Shown here: piece after piece, positions 1-8,557 of the stretch
Numbering within the stretch: position 1 is the first letter of the stretch
Layout: each line of letters starts with the position of its first letter
Origin: Alphaproteobacteria bacterium
GTDB lineage: Bacteria > Pseudomonadota > Alphaproteobacteria > Caulobacterales > Parvularculaceae
Assembly (NCBI GenBank): GCA_030426465.1
Contig: JAUHYK010000049.1
Span: 1 to 34,153, forward strand
Direction: 5' to 3'
DNA: 34,153 bases
The notes under the pieces: generated by a model
What the model was told of the DNA's origin: nothing
What the model saw: only the letters and a program-made list of their open reading frames with translations
The model's database searches: none
Made by a program: the position numbers and the translations under genes

Positions 1-1
1 C

Positions 2-259
2 AAATCGCTGGAAGAGTTTACGTTGCCTGATCCGTCAGCGCTGCTTACGGAAATCGAAACGCCGACGCTCATTCTATGGGGGGAAGCGGATGCAGTGATA
101 CCGATTGAGCAGGGGCGGAGGATGAAAGATTTGATGCCCAATGCGACGCTCATCACCTATCCCGGCGTCGGCCATGCGGCGCAGGAAGAAGCGCCGGATG
201 AAACGGTCGCCGATGCGCAGGCGTTTCTCGTTGGTCTTGGCGATGGGGCGGATGAGTAG
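2..259 (+). CDS. alpha/beta hydrolase, C-terminal part (5' end outside window)
   Basis: An open frame enters from the left edge and stops at 257-259. The visible 85 residues match the C-terminal end of the alpha/beta hydrolase fold. The strand 'PTLILWGEADAVIP' carries the acid residue (Asp after GEA), and 'YPGVGHAAQEEAP' carries the catalytic His, followed by the final helix. The nucleophile and oxyanion parts lie outside the window, so the substrate cannot be judged; esterase, lactonase and C-C hydrolase are all possible. The next gene's ATG follows the stop codon with no gap, so the two are almost certainly one transcript with coupled translation. The family call is firm, the reaction is unknown. 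Confidence 0.85.
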   Translation, partial: KSLEEFTLPDPSALLTEIETPTLILWGEADAVIPIEQGRRMKDLMPNATLITYPGVGHAAQEEAPDETVADAQAFLVGLGDGADE

Positions 260-1573
260 ATGAAGGCGCCAACACCGTTTTATCGGGCTTATGTGCTCTT
301 CGCGCTGGTTGTCGTCTACACGTTCAATTTCATCGACCGTCAGATCGTCGGTATCCTCGCTGTGCCGATCAAGACGGAGCTTGCGCTTTCTGACACCCAG
401 CTCAGTCTTATGGGCGGACTGGCTTTCGCGCTGTTTTACACTTTTCTGGGCATTCCCATCGCGATGCTTGCCGACCGTAAGAGCCGCGTGTGGATCATGA
501 CAATTGCGCTTGCTGTGTGGAGCGCCATGACGGCGGCTTGCGGTTTTGCGCAGAACTTTACGCAGCTCTTTCTCGCGCGCCTTGGCGTCGGGGTGGGGGA
601 GGCCGGCGGCGTTGCGCCAGCTTATTCTCTCATTTCCGATTATTTCCCTCAGGAAAAACGCGCCCGCGCGCTCAGCATTTATTCCTTCGGCATTCCTATT
701 GGCTCAGCGCTCGGCATTCTTCTGGGCGGGGTGCTGACAAGCTATCTCGGATGGCGCGAAGCCTTTTTGATCGTCGGTCTTGCGGGGATCGCGATTGTGC
801 CGATCTTTCGCCTGACCATGCGTGAGCCCAAGCGCGGCGGGCTTGATCGCGCCGGCGCTCCGTCGGCGCCAGCGCCCATTGGCGAAGTTTTAAGCACGAT
901 TATAGGCAAGCCAAGTTTCTGGGGGCTGTCGCTCGGCGCCGCCAGTTCTTCGATGATGGGATACGGACTTATCTTCTGGCTGCCGTCGTTTTTTGTGCGG
1001 AGCTATGGTGACGCGCTGCCGGGATTTTTTGCCTGGATGCCAAGTTTTTTGGTTCCGGAAAATCCGAGCCCGCTTCTTTATGCATCCTATTTTTACGCTG
1101 CGGTCCTGCTACTTGGCGGGATTGTCGGCATCTGGTTCGGAGGGGCCATGGCGGACCGCTTTGGCGCACGCAGCAAAGGCGCTTACGCTCTGGTGCCCGC
1201 CTTTGCCTTTGCGGCGACCATTCCTTTCTTCGTGGTCGGCGTCACCACGCCGTCGCTGTGGATCGCGTTTCCGGCATTTCTCGTCATTCAGGCTTTGAGC
1301 CTGGTTTGGCTGGGTCCAGTGCTGTCGGCATTTCAACATCTGGCGCCGCCGAATATGCGCGCAACTACATCGGCGATTTTTCTCTTCATCAATAACCTTA
1401 TCGGTATCGGCGTCGGCAATCTCGCTATCGGCGCCATCTCGGACAGTCTAAAGGCTGAATTTGGCGATGAAAGCCTGCGCTATGCGATTCTATCGGGAAC
1501 CGTTTTTTACGTGATCGCCGCCGGGCTGTTTTTCCTGACGTCCCGCAGGCTTAAAAAGGACTGGGTTCAGTAG
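260..1573 (+). CDS. MFS transporter, Spinster-like
   Basis: This 437-residue inner-membrane protein has about 12 hydrophobic segments and belongs to the major facilitator superfamily. Near residues 68-77 the loop between helices 2 and 3 has the family's 'ADRKSR' motif. 'GVGVGEAGG' near residues 109-117 and the N-terminal 'FNFIDRQIVGIL' are typical of the Spinster-like branch often found beside TonB receptors in alphaproteobacteria. A second, weaker 'ADRFGARSKG' motif occurs mid-protein, as expected from the two-fold MFS repeat. A longer loop near residues 250-270 precedes the seventh or eighth helix. It begins immediately after the upstream hydrolase stop. It probably imports an organic acid or a hydrolysis product, but the substrate is not evident. 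Confidence 0.9.
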   Translation: MKAPTPFYRAYVLFALVVVYTFNFIDRQIVGILAVPIKTELALSDTQLSLMGGLAFALFYTFLGIPIAMLADRKSRVWIMTIALAVWSAMTAACGFAQNFTQLFLARLGVGVGEAGGVAPAYSLISDYFPQEKRARALSIYSFGIPIGSALGILLGGVLTSYLGWREAFLIVGLAGIAIVPIFRLTMREPKRGGLDRAGAPSAPAPIGEVLSTIIGKPSFWGLSLGAASSSMMGYGLIFWLPSFFVRSYGDALPGFFAWMPSFLVPENPSPLLYASYFYAAVLLLGGIVGIWFGGAMADRFGARSKGAYALVPAFAFAATIPFFVVGVTTPSLWIAFPAFLVIQALSLVWLGPVLSAFQHLAPPNMRATTSAIFLFINNLIGIGVGNLAIGAISDSLKAEFGDESLRYAILSGTVFYVIAAGLFFLTSRRLKKDWVQ

Positions 1574-1643
1574 CGTCGGCCGCGAGCTTGACGTTTGTGA
1601 GTGATCTTGACAGCCTGCGCAGCCGGAGAGGTTGCGCATCGAT

Positions 1644-2660
1644 ATGGTTACGCAGAAAAAAACTGGATTGCAGGCGCTAGTGCTGGCGACGCTGATTTTT
1701 TCCGAAAGCTGCGATCGCACAGAAGAGTCTCCGTCTCAATCGGTTTCTGAAGACAGGGCCTGCTTCGCACCATCCGAACCGGTTTTCATTAAGGGCGGCG
1801 CCTTCATCATGGGCGCTGATGACGCTTATCCGGAAGAAGGACCTGCGCATAAGGTCACCGTGCCATCTTTCTGGATTGACCCTGCCGAAGTCACGGTCGC
1901 GCGCTTTGCTGCGTTCGTTGAGGCGACCGGTTATGTCACGCTTGCAGAAAAGCCTGTAAATCCGGAAACTTTCGAAGGCGCTCCTATTGTAAACGCGACC
2001 GTGCTCGAACCTGGCGGCGCGGTGTTTAAGCCGTCCCCGAGTATGTCGCTTAGCGCTTTCAACTGGTGGAAATATGTGCCCGGCGCGAATTGGCGTTACC
2101 CGCGCGGCCCCGATAAACCAGCGGCAGCGGGTTCAGAACCTGTTACCCAAATCGCGTTTGAAGACGCGCTCGCCTTTGCGCAATGGGCGAGGGGGCGTCT
2201 GCCGACGGAGGCGGAATGGGAATTTGCAGCGACTGCAGGCGGCCTAAACTCAGCGATGGGCACGGCGCCGCCAGAGGAGGCGAACACCTGGCAGGGTATA
2301 TTTCCCGCCCAGAACACGAGGCGCGATGGTTATGAGGGCGTCGCGCCCACAGGCTGTTTTGCGCCAAACGTCTTTGGTTTGTACGACATGATTGGCAATG
2401 TCTGGGAGTGGACTGCGAACTGGTATGCTCCCGGACATTATGACGGGGAAGGAGCTTCGCTCTCGGGCCCGCCGGCGGATCGCAGTTACGATCCGCGTAA
2501 TCCGGGCGTCGCCATGCGAGTCGTCAAAGGCGGGAGCTATCTGTGTGCGGAAAATTATTGCATGCGTTACAGACCATCGGCCCGGCACGCGCAAGAGACA
2601 GGTCTGGGAACCAATCACATTGGGTTTCGGCTGGTCTATGATAACGCGGAACAGAAGTGA
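1644..2660 (+). CDS. formylglycine-generating enzyme (sulfatase-modifying factor), exported form
   Basis: The SUMF1/FGE fold converts the Cys of a sulfatase C-x-P-x-R motif to formylglycine using O2 and copper. Seen here: 'GGAFIMGADD' near the N-terminus, 'RLPTEAEWEFAA', 'GLYDMIGNVWEWTANWY', and C-terminal 'KGGSYLCAENYC' followed by 'RYRPSARH' and 'IGFR'. The two Cys in C-x4-C spacing (residues 301 and 306 from ATG 1644) match the copper/catalytic pair of characterised FGEs, so activity is expected. The N-terminus has lysines and a hydrophobic stretch ending 'FSESC', a Sec or weak lipoprotein signal. The start is uncertain: ATG 1644 sits 13 bases after GGAGAG, while in-frame TTG 1632 lies too close to it. 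The partner is probably the sulfatase at 3651. Confidence 0.9.
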   Translation: MVTQKKTGLQALVLATLIFSESCDRTEESPSQSVSEDRACFAPSEPVFIKGGAFIMGADDAYPEEGPAHKVTVPSFWIDPAEVTVARFAAFVEATGYVTLAEKPVNPETFEGAPIVNATVLEPGGAVFKPSPSMSLSAFNWWKYVPGANWRYPRGPDKPAAAGSEPVTQIAFEDALAFAQWARGRLPTEAEWEFAATAGGLNSAMGTAPPEEANTWQGIFPAQNTRRDGYEGVAPTGCFAPNVFGLYDMIGNVWEWTANWYAPGHYDGEGASLSGPPADRSYDPRNPGVAMRVVKGGSYLCAENYCMRYRPSARHAQETGLGTNHIGFRLVYDNAEQK

Positions 2661-2669
2661 CGGCGGGGC

Positions 2670-3284
2670 CTAATCCTCAAGATCGGCCACGTCGAGCGCA
2701 ATCTTGGCCATGGTCGGGAAAAATTGCGCATCATCCAGGGTAAGAGGTCCGGGGCTATTGATGATCTGATTATTCATCACGCTGTTAAAGACCTGGCCCG
2801 CGATCGCGAGCTTCCGGCTTTCGGTTTGCGTCAGTTTTCTTCCCAAAGCGGCCTCCATGGCGGTCATCAAATCCATAAGGCGGCGATCACGATAAGGTCC
2901 GAACTCCGCCCAGAAGCTTGGATCGCTGGCCGACATTTCAAGGACTGCATGCCAGAGATTCCGGTGGCTCAAAATCCGGTCATAGGTGTCTTCGAGGAAC
3001 TTAACGTAAACCTGTTTTGGGCTCTTTCCTTTCCAGACAGCCGCCGCCTCATCTCCTATTCCGGTTTCAAGAAAATCCACGATGAGGATTTTCAGAAACT
3101 CCTCCTTGCTGCCGAAGCGCTGGTAAAACGAACCGACTGAACGCTTGGCAGTCCGCGCAAGTTCGCCCACGGATAGCTCTGCAAAAGTCTGCGTTTCCAA
3201 CATTTTAAAGGCAGCCGTGATGAACTTTTCGGCTGTAACCCGGCTGCGGTTTTGCTGGGGAAGACGTTCGACCGTCTCGTTCAT
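2670..3284 (-). CDS. TetR-family transcriptional regulator
   Basis: This 204-residue protein has the TetR layout: an N-terminal three-helix DNA-binding domain near residues 15-62 and a helical ligand-binding remainder. The recognition region reads 'LSVGELARTAKRSVGSFY' followed by 'QRFGSKEEFL', the usual 'YxxFxSKEeL' ending of the domain. It points away from the sulfatase gene and its stop lies 10 bases from the FGE stop (convergent). A near-perfect palindrome at 3320-3339 next to a minus-strand TATAAT is a likely autoregulatory operator that could also act on the sulfatase side. The ligand is unknown. The ATG at 3284 is the first in frame, with a GGAGG-like tract about ten bases upstream. Confidence 0.9.
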   Translation of the reverse strand: MNETVERLPQQNRSRVTAEKFITAAFKMLETQTFAELSVGELARTAKRSVGSFYQRFGSKEEFLKILIVDFLETGIGDEAAAVWKGKSPKQVYVKFLEDTYDRILSHRNLWHAVLEMSASDPSFWAEFGPYRDRRLMDLMTAMEAALGRKLTQTESRKLAIAGQVFNSVMNNQIINSPGPLTLDDAQFFPTMAKIALDVADLED

Positions 3285-3313
3285 AAGCGTACTCTCACCC
3301 CCTCCTTGACATT

Positions 3314-3339
3314 ATTATATGAATATGAGTTCATATTCA
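3314..3339 (-). promoter_or_regulatory. putative TetR operator abutting a TATAAT -10 box
   Basis: The arms TGAATATGA (3320-3328) and TCATATTCA (3331-3339) are perfect 9-base inverted repeats separated by GT. On the minus strand the palindrome directly precedes TATAAT (3319-3314), about 30 bases upstream of the tetR start codon. Binding there would cover the space between -35 and -10, a classic repressor position. The pattern is seen directly; the assignment to this TetR protein is inferred from position. Confidence 0.7.
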
Positions 3340-3445
3340 CATGAGGGGCAACCCGGTGGGAGGTCTGTTCGCATTGCCGCAATACTCCGTTTCGATACAA
3401 ATGGATTTTTGCGTCATTTCGGCGGGTCATGCAAAGGGAGCCAGA

Positions 3446-3481
3446 CGGGAGCGGCGGTGAGCCGCATGTGGAGAGCTCCCG
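3446..3481. repeat. inverted repeat in the tetR-sulfatase gap
   Basis: Outer arms CGGGAGC (3446-3452) and GCTCCCG (3475-3481) enclose a smaller GGC/GCC hairpin (3453-3455 with 3461-3463). No T-run follows, so it is not an obvious terminator. It could be a leader hairpin if the sulfatase transcript starts upstream. Confidence 0.4.
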
Positions 3482-3650
3482 GCCTGGTTCGAAATGCATG
3501 CTTTCCATCGGTGTTCCTCAGAACTGAAACGTGACGCCTTATCCGTGATCGCCATCAAAGGCGGCCGGACCGGGTGGCGGCATACGATCTGCGGCGCGCT
3601 TTTAAGACCAATAAAAGCAGAATGGCGGCGCCTCGCAGTGGGAGGGAATA

Positions 3651-5351
3651 GTGCGGCGCTGGAAATCCATACGTAACGCATTCGTCTGCGTCTTCACTGT
3701 TCTGGCCGCAAGCTGCCAGAGTGGAAATGATGAAACCGCGACCCAACCGGCGACGCAGCAGGCGGCAGTGCAGAGAGCTGCGTCCGCATCCTCAGACAAC
3801 ACGCAAACAAAGCGCCCCAATATTCTTCTCATTGTCGCGGATGATCTTGGCTACGCAGACCTTGGCGTCTTCGGAAGCGAAATCCCAACGCCGAATATCG
3901 ACGCTCTGGCGACAAGCGGCATGCTGCTCACCAATTTTTACGCCCATATGGCGTGTTCGCCGACGCGAGCGATGTTGATGTCCGGAACGGATAGTCATCT
4001 TGCCGGGCTGGGCGTAATGAATCCGTCAACCGATCCGGCGCAAGCAGGTCAGCCCGGTTATGAAAGTTATCTGAATTTCCGTGTCGCCAGCATGGCGAAC
4101 CTGATGAAAGATGCAGGCTATCACACCTACATGACCGGAAAATGGCATCTCGGCCATACGGTTGAGACTGGCCCGCGCGCGCGCGGGTTTGAAAAGTCTT
4201 TTGTGTCCATTGACGGCGCCGCGCATCTTGGCGGCTTATCGTGGAACGGGCCGGGCCTTGCGCCTTATCGTGACGGCGAGGAAATGGTCACCGTCGGCGA
4301 GGATTTCTACACGACGCGTTTCTATACCGAGCGCATGATCGACTACATCGAAGGCGGACGGGAAGACGATAAACCGTTCTTCGCCTATCTCGCCTATACG
4401 GCGCCCCATTGGCCGTTGCAGGCGCCGCGCGCTTCGATTGAAAAATTCTCGGGCCAATATGATGACGGTTATGAAGCGCTCTACAAGCGCCGCTTCGCCA
4501 GCATGAAAGAGCGCGGTTTTATTCCGGCGGACGCGGAGGAATTGCCGCCCGTCGAAGGACAGCCCGCCTGGGAAGACCTTACAGAAGAAGAACAGCGGAT
4601 TGAATCGCGCAAAATGGAAATCTACGCCGCGATGGTGAGCGATCTCGACGCCTATATCGGCCGCGTCATCGACTATCTCAAATCTATTGACGAATTCGAC
4701 AACACCTTCATCTTTTTCATGTCTGACAATGGACCAGAAGCCATCCGCCGGGATCTTGCGCCGCCCATTTCCGACTGGGTCGCAGAGTGTTGCGACAATT
4801 CCTACGACAATCTCGGAAACGGGGATTCATACGTCATGTACGGGCCGAACTGGGCGCGCGCGAGTTCTGTCGCATTTCACGGCGCGAAAATGACGGCCTT
4901 TGACGGCGGCATTCATGTGCCTGCTTTCGCGCATTATCCGGATCTTGTTTCAAGCGGTGAACGCAACAGTCAATTCGTCACCGTGATGGATGTTCTGCCG
5001 ACCTTTATGGATCTGGCGGATGCAACGCTTCCGGACGGCGCCTATCGCGGGCGGATGGTCTTTCCCGTCAAGGGCAGCTCGATCCTCGCGACGTTGGAGG
5101 ATCCGCAAGCGTCGATTCACGACACGTCAGATGCGGTGGGATGGGAGCTTTATGGCCACAAGGCGCTGCGTCAGGGCGACTGGAAACTGGTTTGGGACGC
5201 TACAGACCAGGATGACGCGTCATGGCGCCTCTACAACATCGCGCAAGATCCGCAAGAACAGAATGATTTGAGCAGCACTGAGCGGCGCCGGCTCAACGCG
5301 ATGCTGTCTCTTTGGGAGACCTATCACGAAGAGAATGGGCTGCGGCCCTGA
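3651..5351 (+). CDS. type I (Cys-type) sulfatase, predicted lipoprotein
   Basis: This 566-residue arylsulfatase-family enzyme hydrolyses a sulfate ester. 'RPNILLIVADDLGYADLG' carries the metal-binding Asp64-Asp65. The signature 'CSPTR' at residues 102-106 has the Cys to be converted to formylglycine and the essential Arg106. 'MSDNGPE' (Asp359-Asn360) supplies further metal ligands. The N-terminus 'MRRWKSIRNAF' plus a hydrophobic run ending 'VLAASC' (Cys22) looks like a lipoprotein signal, followed by a Gln/Ala/Ser-rich linker, which places it in the periplasm or on a membrane face. The start is GTG at 3651, with GGAGGG four bases upstream. The FGE at 1644 should activate it, and the TonB receptor 65 bases downstream probably imports the sulfated substrate. 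Aryl, alkyl or sugar sulfate cannot be distinguished. Confidence 0.93.
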   Translation: MRRWKSIRNAFVCVFTVLAASCQSGNDETATQPATQQAAVQRAASASSDNTQTKRPNILLIVADDLGYADLGVFGSEIPTPNIDALATSGMLLTNFYAHMACSPTRAMLMSGTDSHLAGLGVMNPSTDPAQAGQPGYESYLNFRVASMANLMKDAGYHTYMTGKWHLGHTVETGPRARGFEKSFVSIDGAAHLGGLSWNGPGLAPYRDGEEMVTVGEDFYTTRFYTERMIDYIEGGREDDKPFFAYLAYTAPHWPLQAPRASIEKFSGQYDDGYEALYKRRFASMKERGFIPADAEELPPVEGQPAWEDLTEEEQRIESRKMEIYAAMVSDLDAYIGRVIDYLKSIDEFDNTFIFFMSDNGPEAIRRDLAPPISDWVAECCDNSYDNLGNGDSYVMYGPNWARASSVAFHGAKMTAFDGGIHVPAFAHYPDLVSSGERNSQFVTVMDVLPTFMDLADATLPDGAYRGRMVFPVKGSSILATLEDPQASIHDTSDAVGWELYGHKALRQGDWKLVWDATDQDDASWRLYNIAQDPQEQNDLSSTERRRLNAMLSLWETYHEENGLRP

Positions 5352-5416
5352 CGAACAGAAGAAGACAGTCCGGCTTCAGGAGCCGGGTGGTGAAAACCAA
5401 TATATGGGAGGCAAAA

Positions 5417-8400
5417 ATGAACATACGGGGCGAGAGAGCCGCCAAAGCGGCGGTGGGATTTAAACGAAGATTGTCCTGCTGCGTGGCGGCGGGGGCTGTG
5501 CTTAGCTTCAGTGCGGCGTCTGCGTTCGCACAGGATGGCGATGGAAATTCAGACACCATTACTGTGACGGGCACGCGCATCGCGCAGACCGGCATGCAGA
5601 CGCCGGTTCCAGTGACGTCGGTCGATTCGGAATTACTGACGACTATGGCGCCGGGCAACATGATAGAGGGCATCAGCCAGTTGCCGCAATTCTTCGGCAA
5701 TCAGACGCCGAATTCCATTACGGAAACATGGTTTCTGCGCGGCGGTTACGGCAACCTCAATATGCGCGGCCTTGGTATCAACCGCACGCTGACATTGTTG
5801 AATGGACGCCGGATGATATCTTCAACGGCCTTTGGCGGCGTTGATATCAACGCGTTCCCTGAGGCAATGATCAGTAGGGTGGAGACCGTGACCGGCGGCG
5901 CCTCGGCGGCTTACGGCACCGACGCAGTGGCGGGCGTCACCAACTTCATTCTCGACACCGACTTCACCGGTTTTGATGCGCATGGCCAATGGGGCCAGAC
6001 GACGCGGGGCGATGGCGACAACTATGAAGTCTCTCTGTCTTTCGGAGCCGACATCGGTGACCGAGGCCATTTCCTGGTCTCCGGCGAACTCTTCGATCAG
6101 GACGGCGTCTTCAGTTACGAGGACCGTGACTGGTATCAGGGGTGGGGTCTGATCAATGACGCGGGCGGCGTGCCGCAACTCTATCCAAATGTCGTGTCAC
6201 GCAATTCAAGTTTCGACGGCCTCATCGTCGCGCCGGGCACGTCGCTTGACCAGAGCGAGTTTTTGTCCGACGGGTCTGGCATCCAACCTTTTGTCACCGG
6301 CTCTCCGTCGCAATTCCCGTTTGGCATTCCGCCTGCGCGCCACTCAATTGCGAATGGCGGTAGCGGCGACGATCTCGGCGCCGAGGCGCCGTCGCTTTAC
6401 CCGGACGTTGAGCGCAATAACATCTTCGCTTATGCGGATTATGAGCTGGCGAACAATTTCAAGGTTTTTGCGCAATATATCCGAGGTCAAAACAAAACCA
6501 ACCAGCCAAACTATCCGCGCGGCTCTCTCCACGGCACACCGACGGCGATAACGATTTTCGCCGACAATGCTTTTCTGCCTGACGATGTCCGTCAGATCAT
6601 GATGGACGAGAGTATCGATTCTTTCACCCTGAAACGCATGGGCAGCCTTGAGGATATTGGCCGTGACATGCGGATTTATGATGACAGCGTGCTGCACTCA
6701 ATCACCGGCGGCTTCAACTGGCAGGTTGAGAATGGCGGTTTCATGAACGGCTGGTCCGTGGATGGTTATTATCAATATGGCCGCAACAAACGCCAAGCCT
6801 ATCAGGTCGGTCTCCGTGTTGACCGCATTCACGCCGCCGTGGACGCTGTTGATGACGGGTCTGGCAACATCGTTTGCCGAACGACGCTGTTCAATGACAC
6901 GTTCGCCGACTGCGAGCCGCTCAATCTCTTTGGCCGCGGCAACGCATCTGAAGCGGCGATTGACTGGGTCACAGGCTATGAGCCTGGCGACACGATCACA
7001 ACGCCGATCTATTTCGCAGACACTGGTTTCGACCTAGGCGTCACCGACACCTACACGACGCAGGAAGCGAAAGTGAACATCACGAATATGCGGCAGCATC
7101 TTTTTGAGCTGTCGGCGAGTGGTGAAGTCTATGAAGGCTGGGGCGCGGGGCCGATTTCTATGGCGTTTGGCGGCTCGCACCGTGAGGAGAAAATCCGCCA
7201 GATCGTGCGTGATCCGACCAATCCGCCTTCTGACCATGACAATGGCCATCCGGTGCTTTGCGATTCTGATCCGGAAGCCATCGCAGCAGGCCTCAGGGGC
7301 GTCAGTGCGCCGGACTGCGGCAACACCGTTGGCCTTCAATATTCGAAAGTCTCTAACATCAACGGCAAGAGCACCGTCACGGAAGTGTTCACCGAAGTGC
7401 TCGTGCCGCTTGTCGCGGACGCGCCGCTGATGGAACAGCTCACGCTACATGGCGCCGCCCGCTGGGCCGATTATTCAGGGTCGGGCAGCATCTGGGCGTG
7501 GAAGGGCGGTCTCGACTGGCAGATGACGGAAGATTTCCGCCTTCGCGGCACCTATTCGCGCGACGTCCGCGCCGCCAATCTGTCGGAGCGTTTCGACAAG
7601 ACCGGCGGTTCAGCGACGATTACCGACCCGCGTTATCCGGGTGACGGCGTGATCAACGTAACCCGTTTCTCAGGCGGCAATCCGCTGGTCTCGCCGGAGA
7701 AAGCCGACACGATCACGGTCGGTTTCGTCTATCAGCCATCTTTCATCGACGGTTTCTCTCGGTCTGCAGACTGGTATCAGGTGAAGATCGACGATGCGAT
7801 TGGACAACTCGGCGTGCAAGCGGTCGCTGACCGGTGTGAAGAAGGCGCGCTTGATCTTTGCGGCCTTGTCAGCCGTGATACGATGACAGACCGGATCGTG
7901 TTGATCGGCGACGTTTTCGTCAATGTGGACCAGGCCAAGATCAGCGGTATCGACCTTGAGACCTCCTATCAGCGCGACGTCAGCTTGTTCGGCGGCGATG
8001 AATCCATCGGCTGGAGATTCTTCGGGACCTGGCTTGATGAAAACTCCGAAACCCTTGCCGGCACCACCAAGATTGATCGCGCCGGACAGATCGGCCTTCA
8101 ACAGTCAGACGGCATCGCTTACGCGCTTCCGGAGTTCAAATTCACGACCAATGTCTCTTATGACAAAGGACCGTTCACGGCGTTCTTGCAGGGACGTTAT
8201 ATTGGCTCCGGCACAATCGAGAACAGTCTCGTCGAAGGCGTCGACATCGGCAGCAATCATGTAGATAGCGTCTTCTATCTCGATCTTGGTCTTACCTATC
8301 GTCATGAGCTTGATAACGGGGCAGGGATTGAGCTTTACGGCAATATGACCAACGTTCTGGATCAGGATCCGCCGGTCACGCCTTATTACAGTGCGTTTTT

Positions 8401-8482
8401 TGGCTACACACAGCAGACGAACCAGTCTGTACATGACGTGCTTGGCCGACGCTTCGTCATCGGCGCGAGAGTTAATTTCTAG
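5417..8482 (+). CDS. TonB-dependent outer-membrane receptor (large, about 1020 residues)
   Basis: An outer-membrane beta-barrel for energy-driven uptake of large or scarce molecules. A signal peptide (residues 1-38, ending 'ASAFAQ') is followed by a TonB-box-like 'DTITVTG' near 46-52, then a plug domain with 'LNMRGLGINRTLTLLNGRRM' and 'TGGASAAYGTDAVAGVTNF'. The rest is a long barrel ending in '...GARVNF' with terminal Phe. The open frame extends to 5312, but ATG 5417 has GGGAGG at 5406-5411 and the signal peptide begins there; the upstream extension overlaps the sulfatase and is charged. It is longer than the other two receptors here and its plug differs, so it likely takes a different substrate. 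Being just downstream of the sulfatase, it may share its transcript. An intrinsic terminator follows. Confidence 0.93.
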   Translation: MNIRGERAAKAAVGFKRRLSCCVAAGAVLSFSAASAFAQDGDGNSDTITVTGTRIAQTGMQTPVPVTSVDSELLTTMAPGNMIEGISQLPQFFGNQTPNSITETWFLRGGYGNLNMRGLGINRTLTLLNGRRMISSTAFGGVDINAFPEAMISRVETVTGGASAAYGTDAVAGVTNFILDTDFTGFDAHGQWGQTTRGDGDNYEVSLSFGADIGDRGHFLVSGELFDQDGVFSYEDRDWYQGWGLINDAGGVPQLYPNVVSRNSSFDGLIVAPGTSLDQSEFLSDGSGIQPFVTGSPSQFPFGIPPARHSIANGGSGDDLGAEAPSLYPDVERNNIFAYADYELANNFKVFAQYIRGQNKTNQPNYPRGSLHGTPTAITIFADNAFLPDDVRQIMMDESIDSFTLKRMGSLEDIGRDMRIYDDSVLHSITGGFNWQVENGGFMNGWSVDGYYQYGRNKRQAYQVGLRVDRIHAAVDAVDDGSGNIVCRTTLFNDTFADCEPLNLFGRGNASEAAIDWVTGYEPGDTITTPIYFADTGFDLGVTDTYTTQEAKVNITNMRQHLFELSASGEVYEGWGAGPISMAFGGSHREEKIRQIVRDPTNPPSDHDNGHPVLCDSDPEAIAAGLRGVSAPDCGNTVGLQYSKVSNINGKSTVTEVFTEVLVPLVADAPLMEQLTLHGAARWADYSGSGSIWAWKGGLDWQMTEDFRLRGTYSRDVRAANLSERFDKTGGSATITDPRYPGDGVINVTRFSGGNPLVSPEKADTITVGFVYQPSFIDGFSRSADWYQVKIDDAIGQLGVQAVADRCEEGALDLCGLVSRDTMTDRIVLIGDVFVNVDQAKISGIDLETSYQRDVSLFGGDESIGWRFFGTWLDENSETLAGTTKIDRAGQIGLQQSDGIAYALPEFKFTTNVSYDKGPFTAFLQGRYIGSGTIENSLVEGVDIGSNHVDSVFYLDLGLTYRHELDNGAGIELYGNMTNVLDQDPPVTPYYSAFFGYTQQTNQSVHDVLGRRFVIGARVNF

Positions 8483-8507
8483 CCTCTCCCTCCTGTAGCG
8501 TTCAATT

Positions 8508-8547
8508 GAGCCGCAAGCGCCTGGAAACTGGTCTTGCGGCTCTTTTT
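8508..8547 (+). terminator. intrinsic terminator after the sulfatase/TonB receptor unit
   Basis: Perfect 10-base arms GAGCCGCAAG (8508-8517) and CTTGCGGCTC (8533-8542) with a 15-base loop are followed by TTTTT (8543-8547). It sits 25 bases after the receptor stop. The minus-strand gene ending at 8558 does not obtain a T-run from it, so it should act mainly on plus-strand transcripts. Confidence 0.88.
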
Positions 8548-8557
8548 CTGTTCGCGG

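Larger units (their letters stand above)
3285..3650. other. intergenic control region between tetR and the sulfatase gene
   Basis: These 366 bases hold no gene I can support; the short open frames across them have no ribosome-binding site or family match. They contain the putative TetR operator and promoter (3314-3339), an inverted repeat (3446-3481) and the sulfatase Shine-Dalgarno GGAGGG at 3641-3646. I found no convincing -35/-10 pair for the sulfatase itself. Confidence 0.7.

Noticed and set aside
2541-2590. suspected loss of a catalytic Cys in the FGE because 'RYRP' has Pro where human FGE has Cys
   Set aside because: The human residue at that place (Cys346) is not the catalytic pair; the functional C-x4-C pair is present here as 'CAENYC'.
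4172-4187. 16-base GC-only palindrome (alternating CG core) inside the sulfatase gene
   Set aside because: It encodes conserved-region residues PRARG in a GC-rich codon context; there is no sign of a regulatory role.
5312-5416. longer N-terminus for the first TonB receptor
   Set aside because: The extension overlaps the sulfatase gene and would bury the signal peptide; ATG 5417 has the GGGAGG site.
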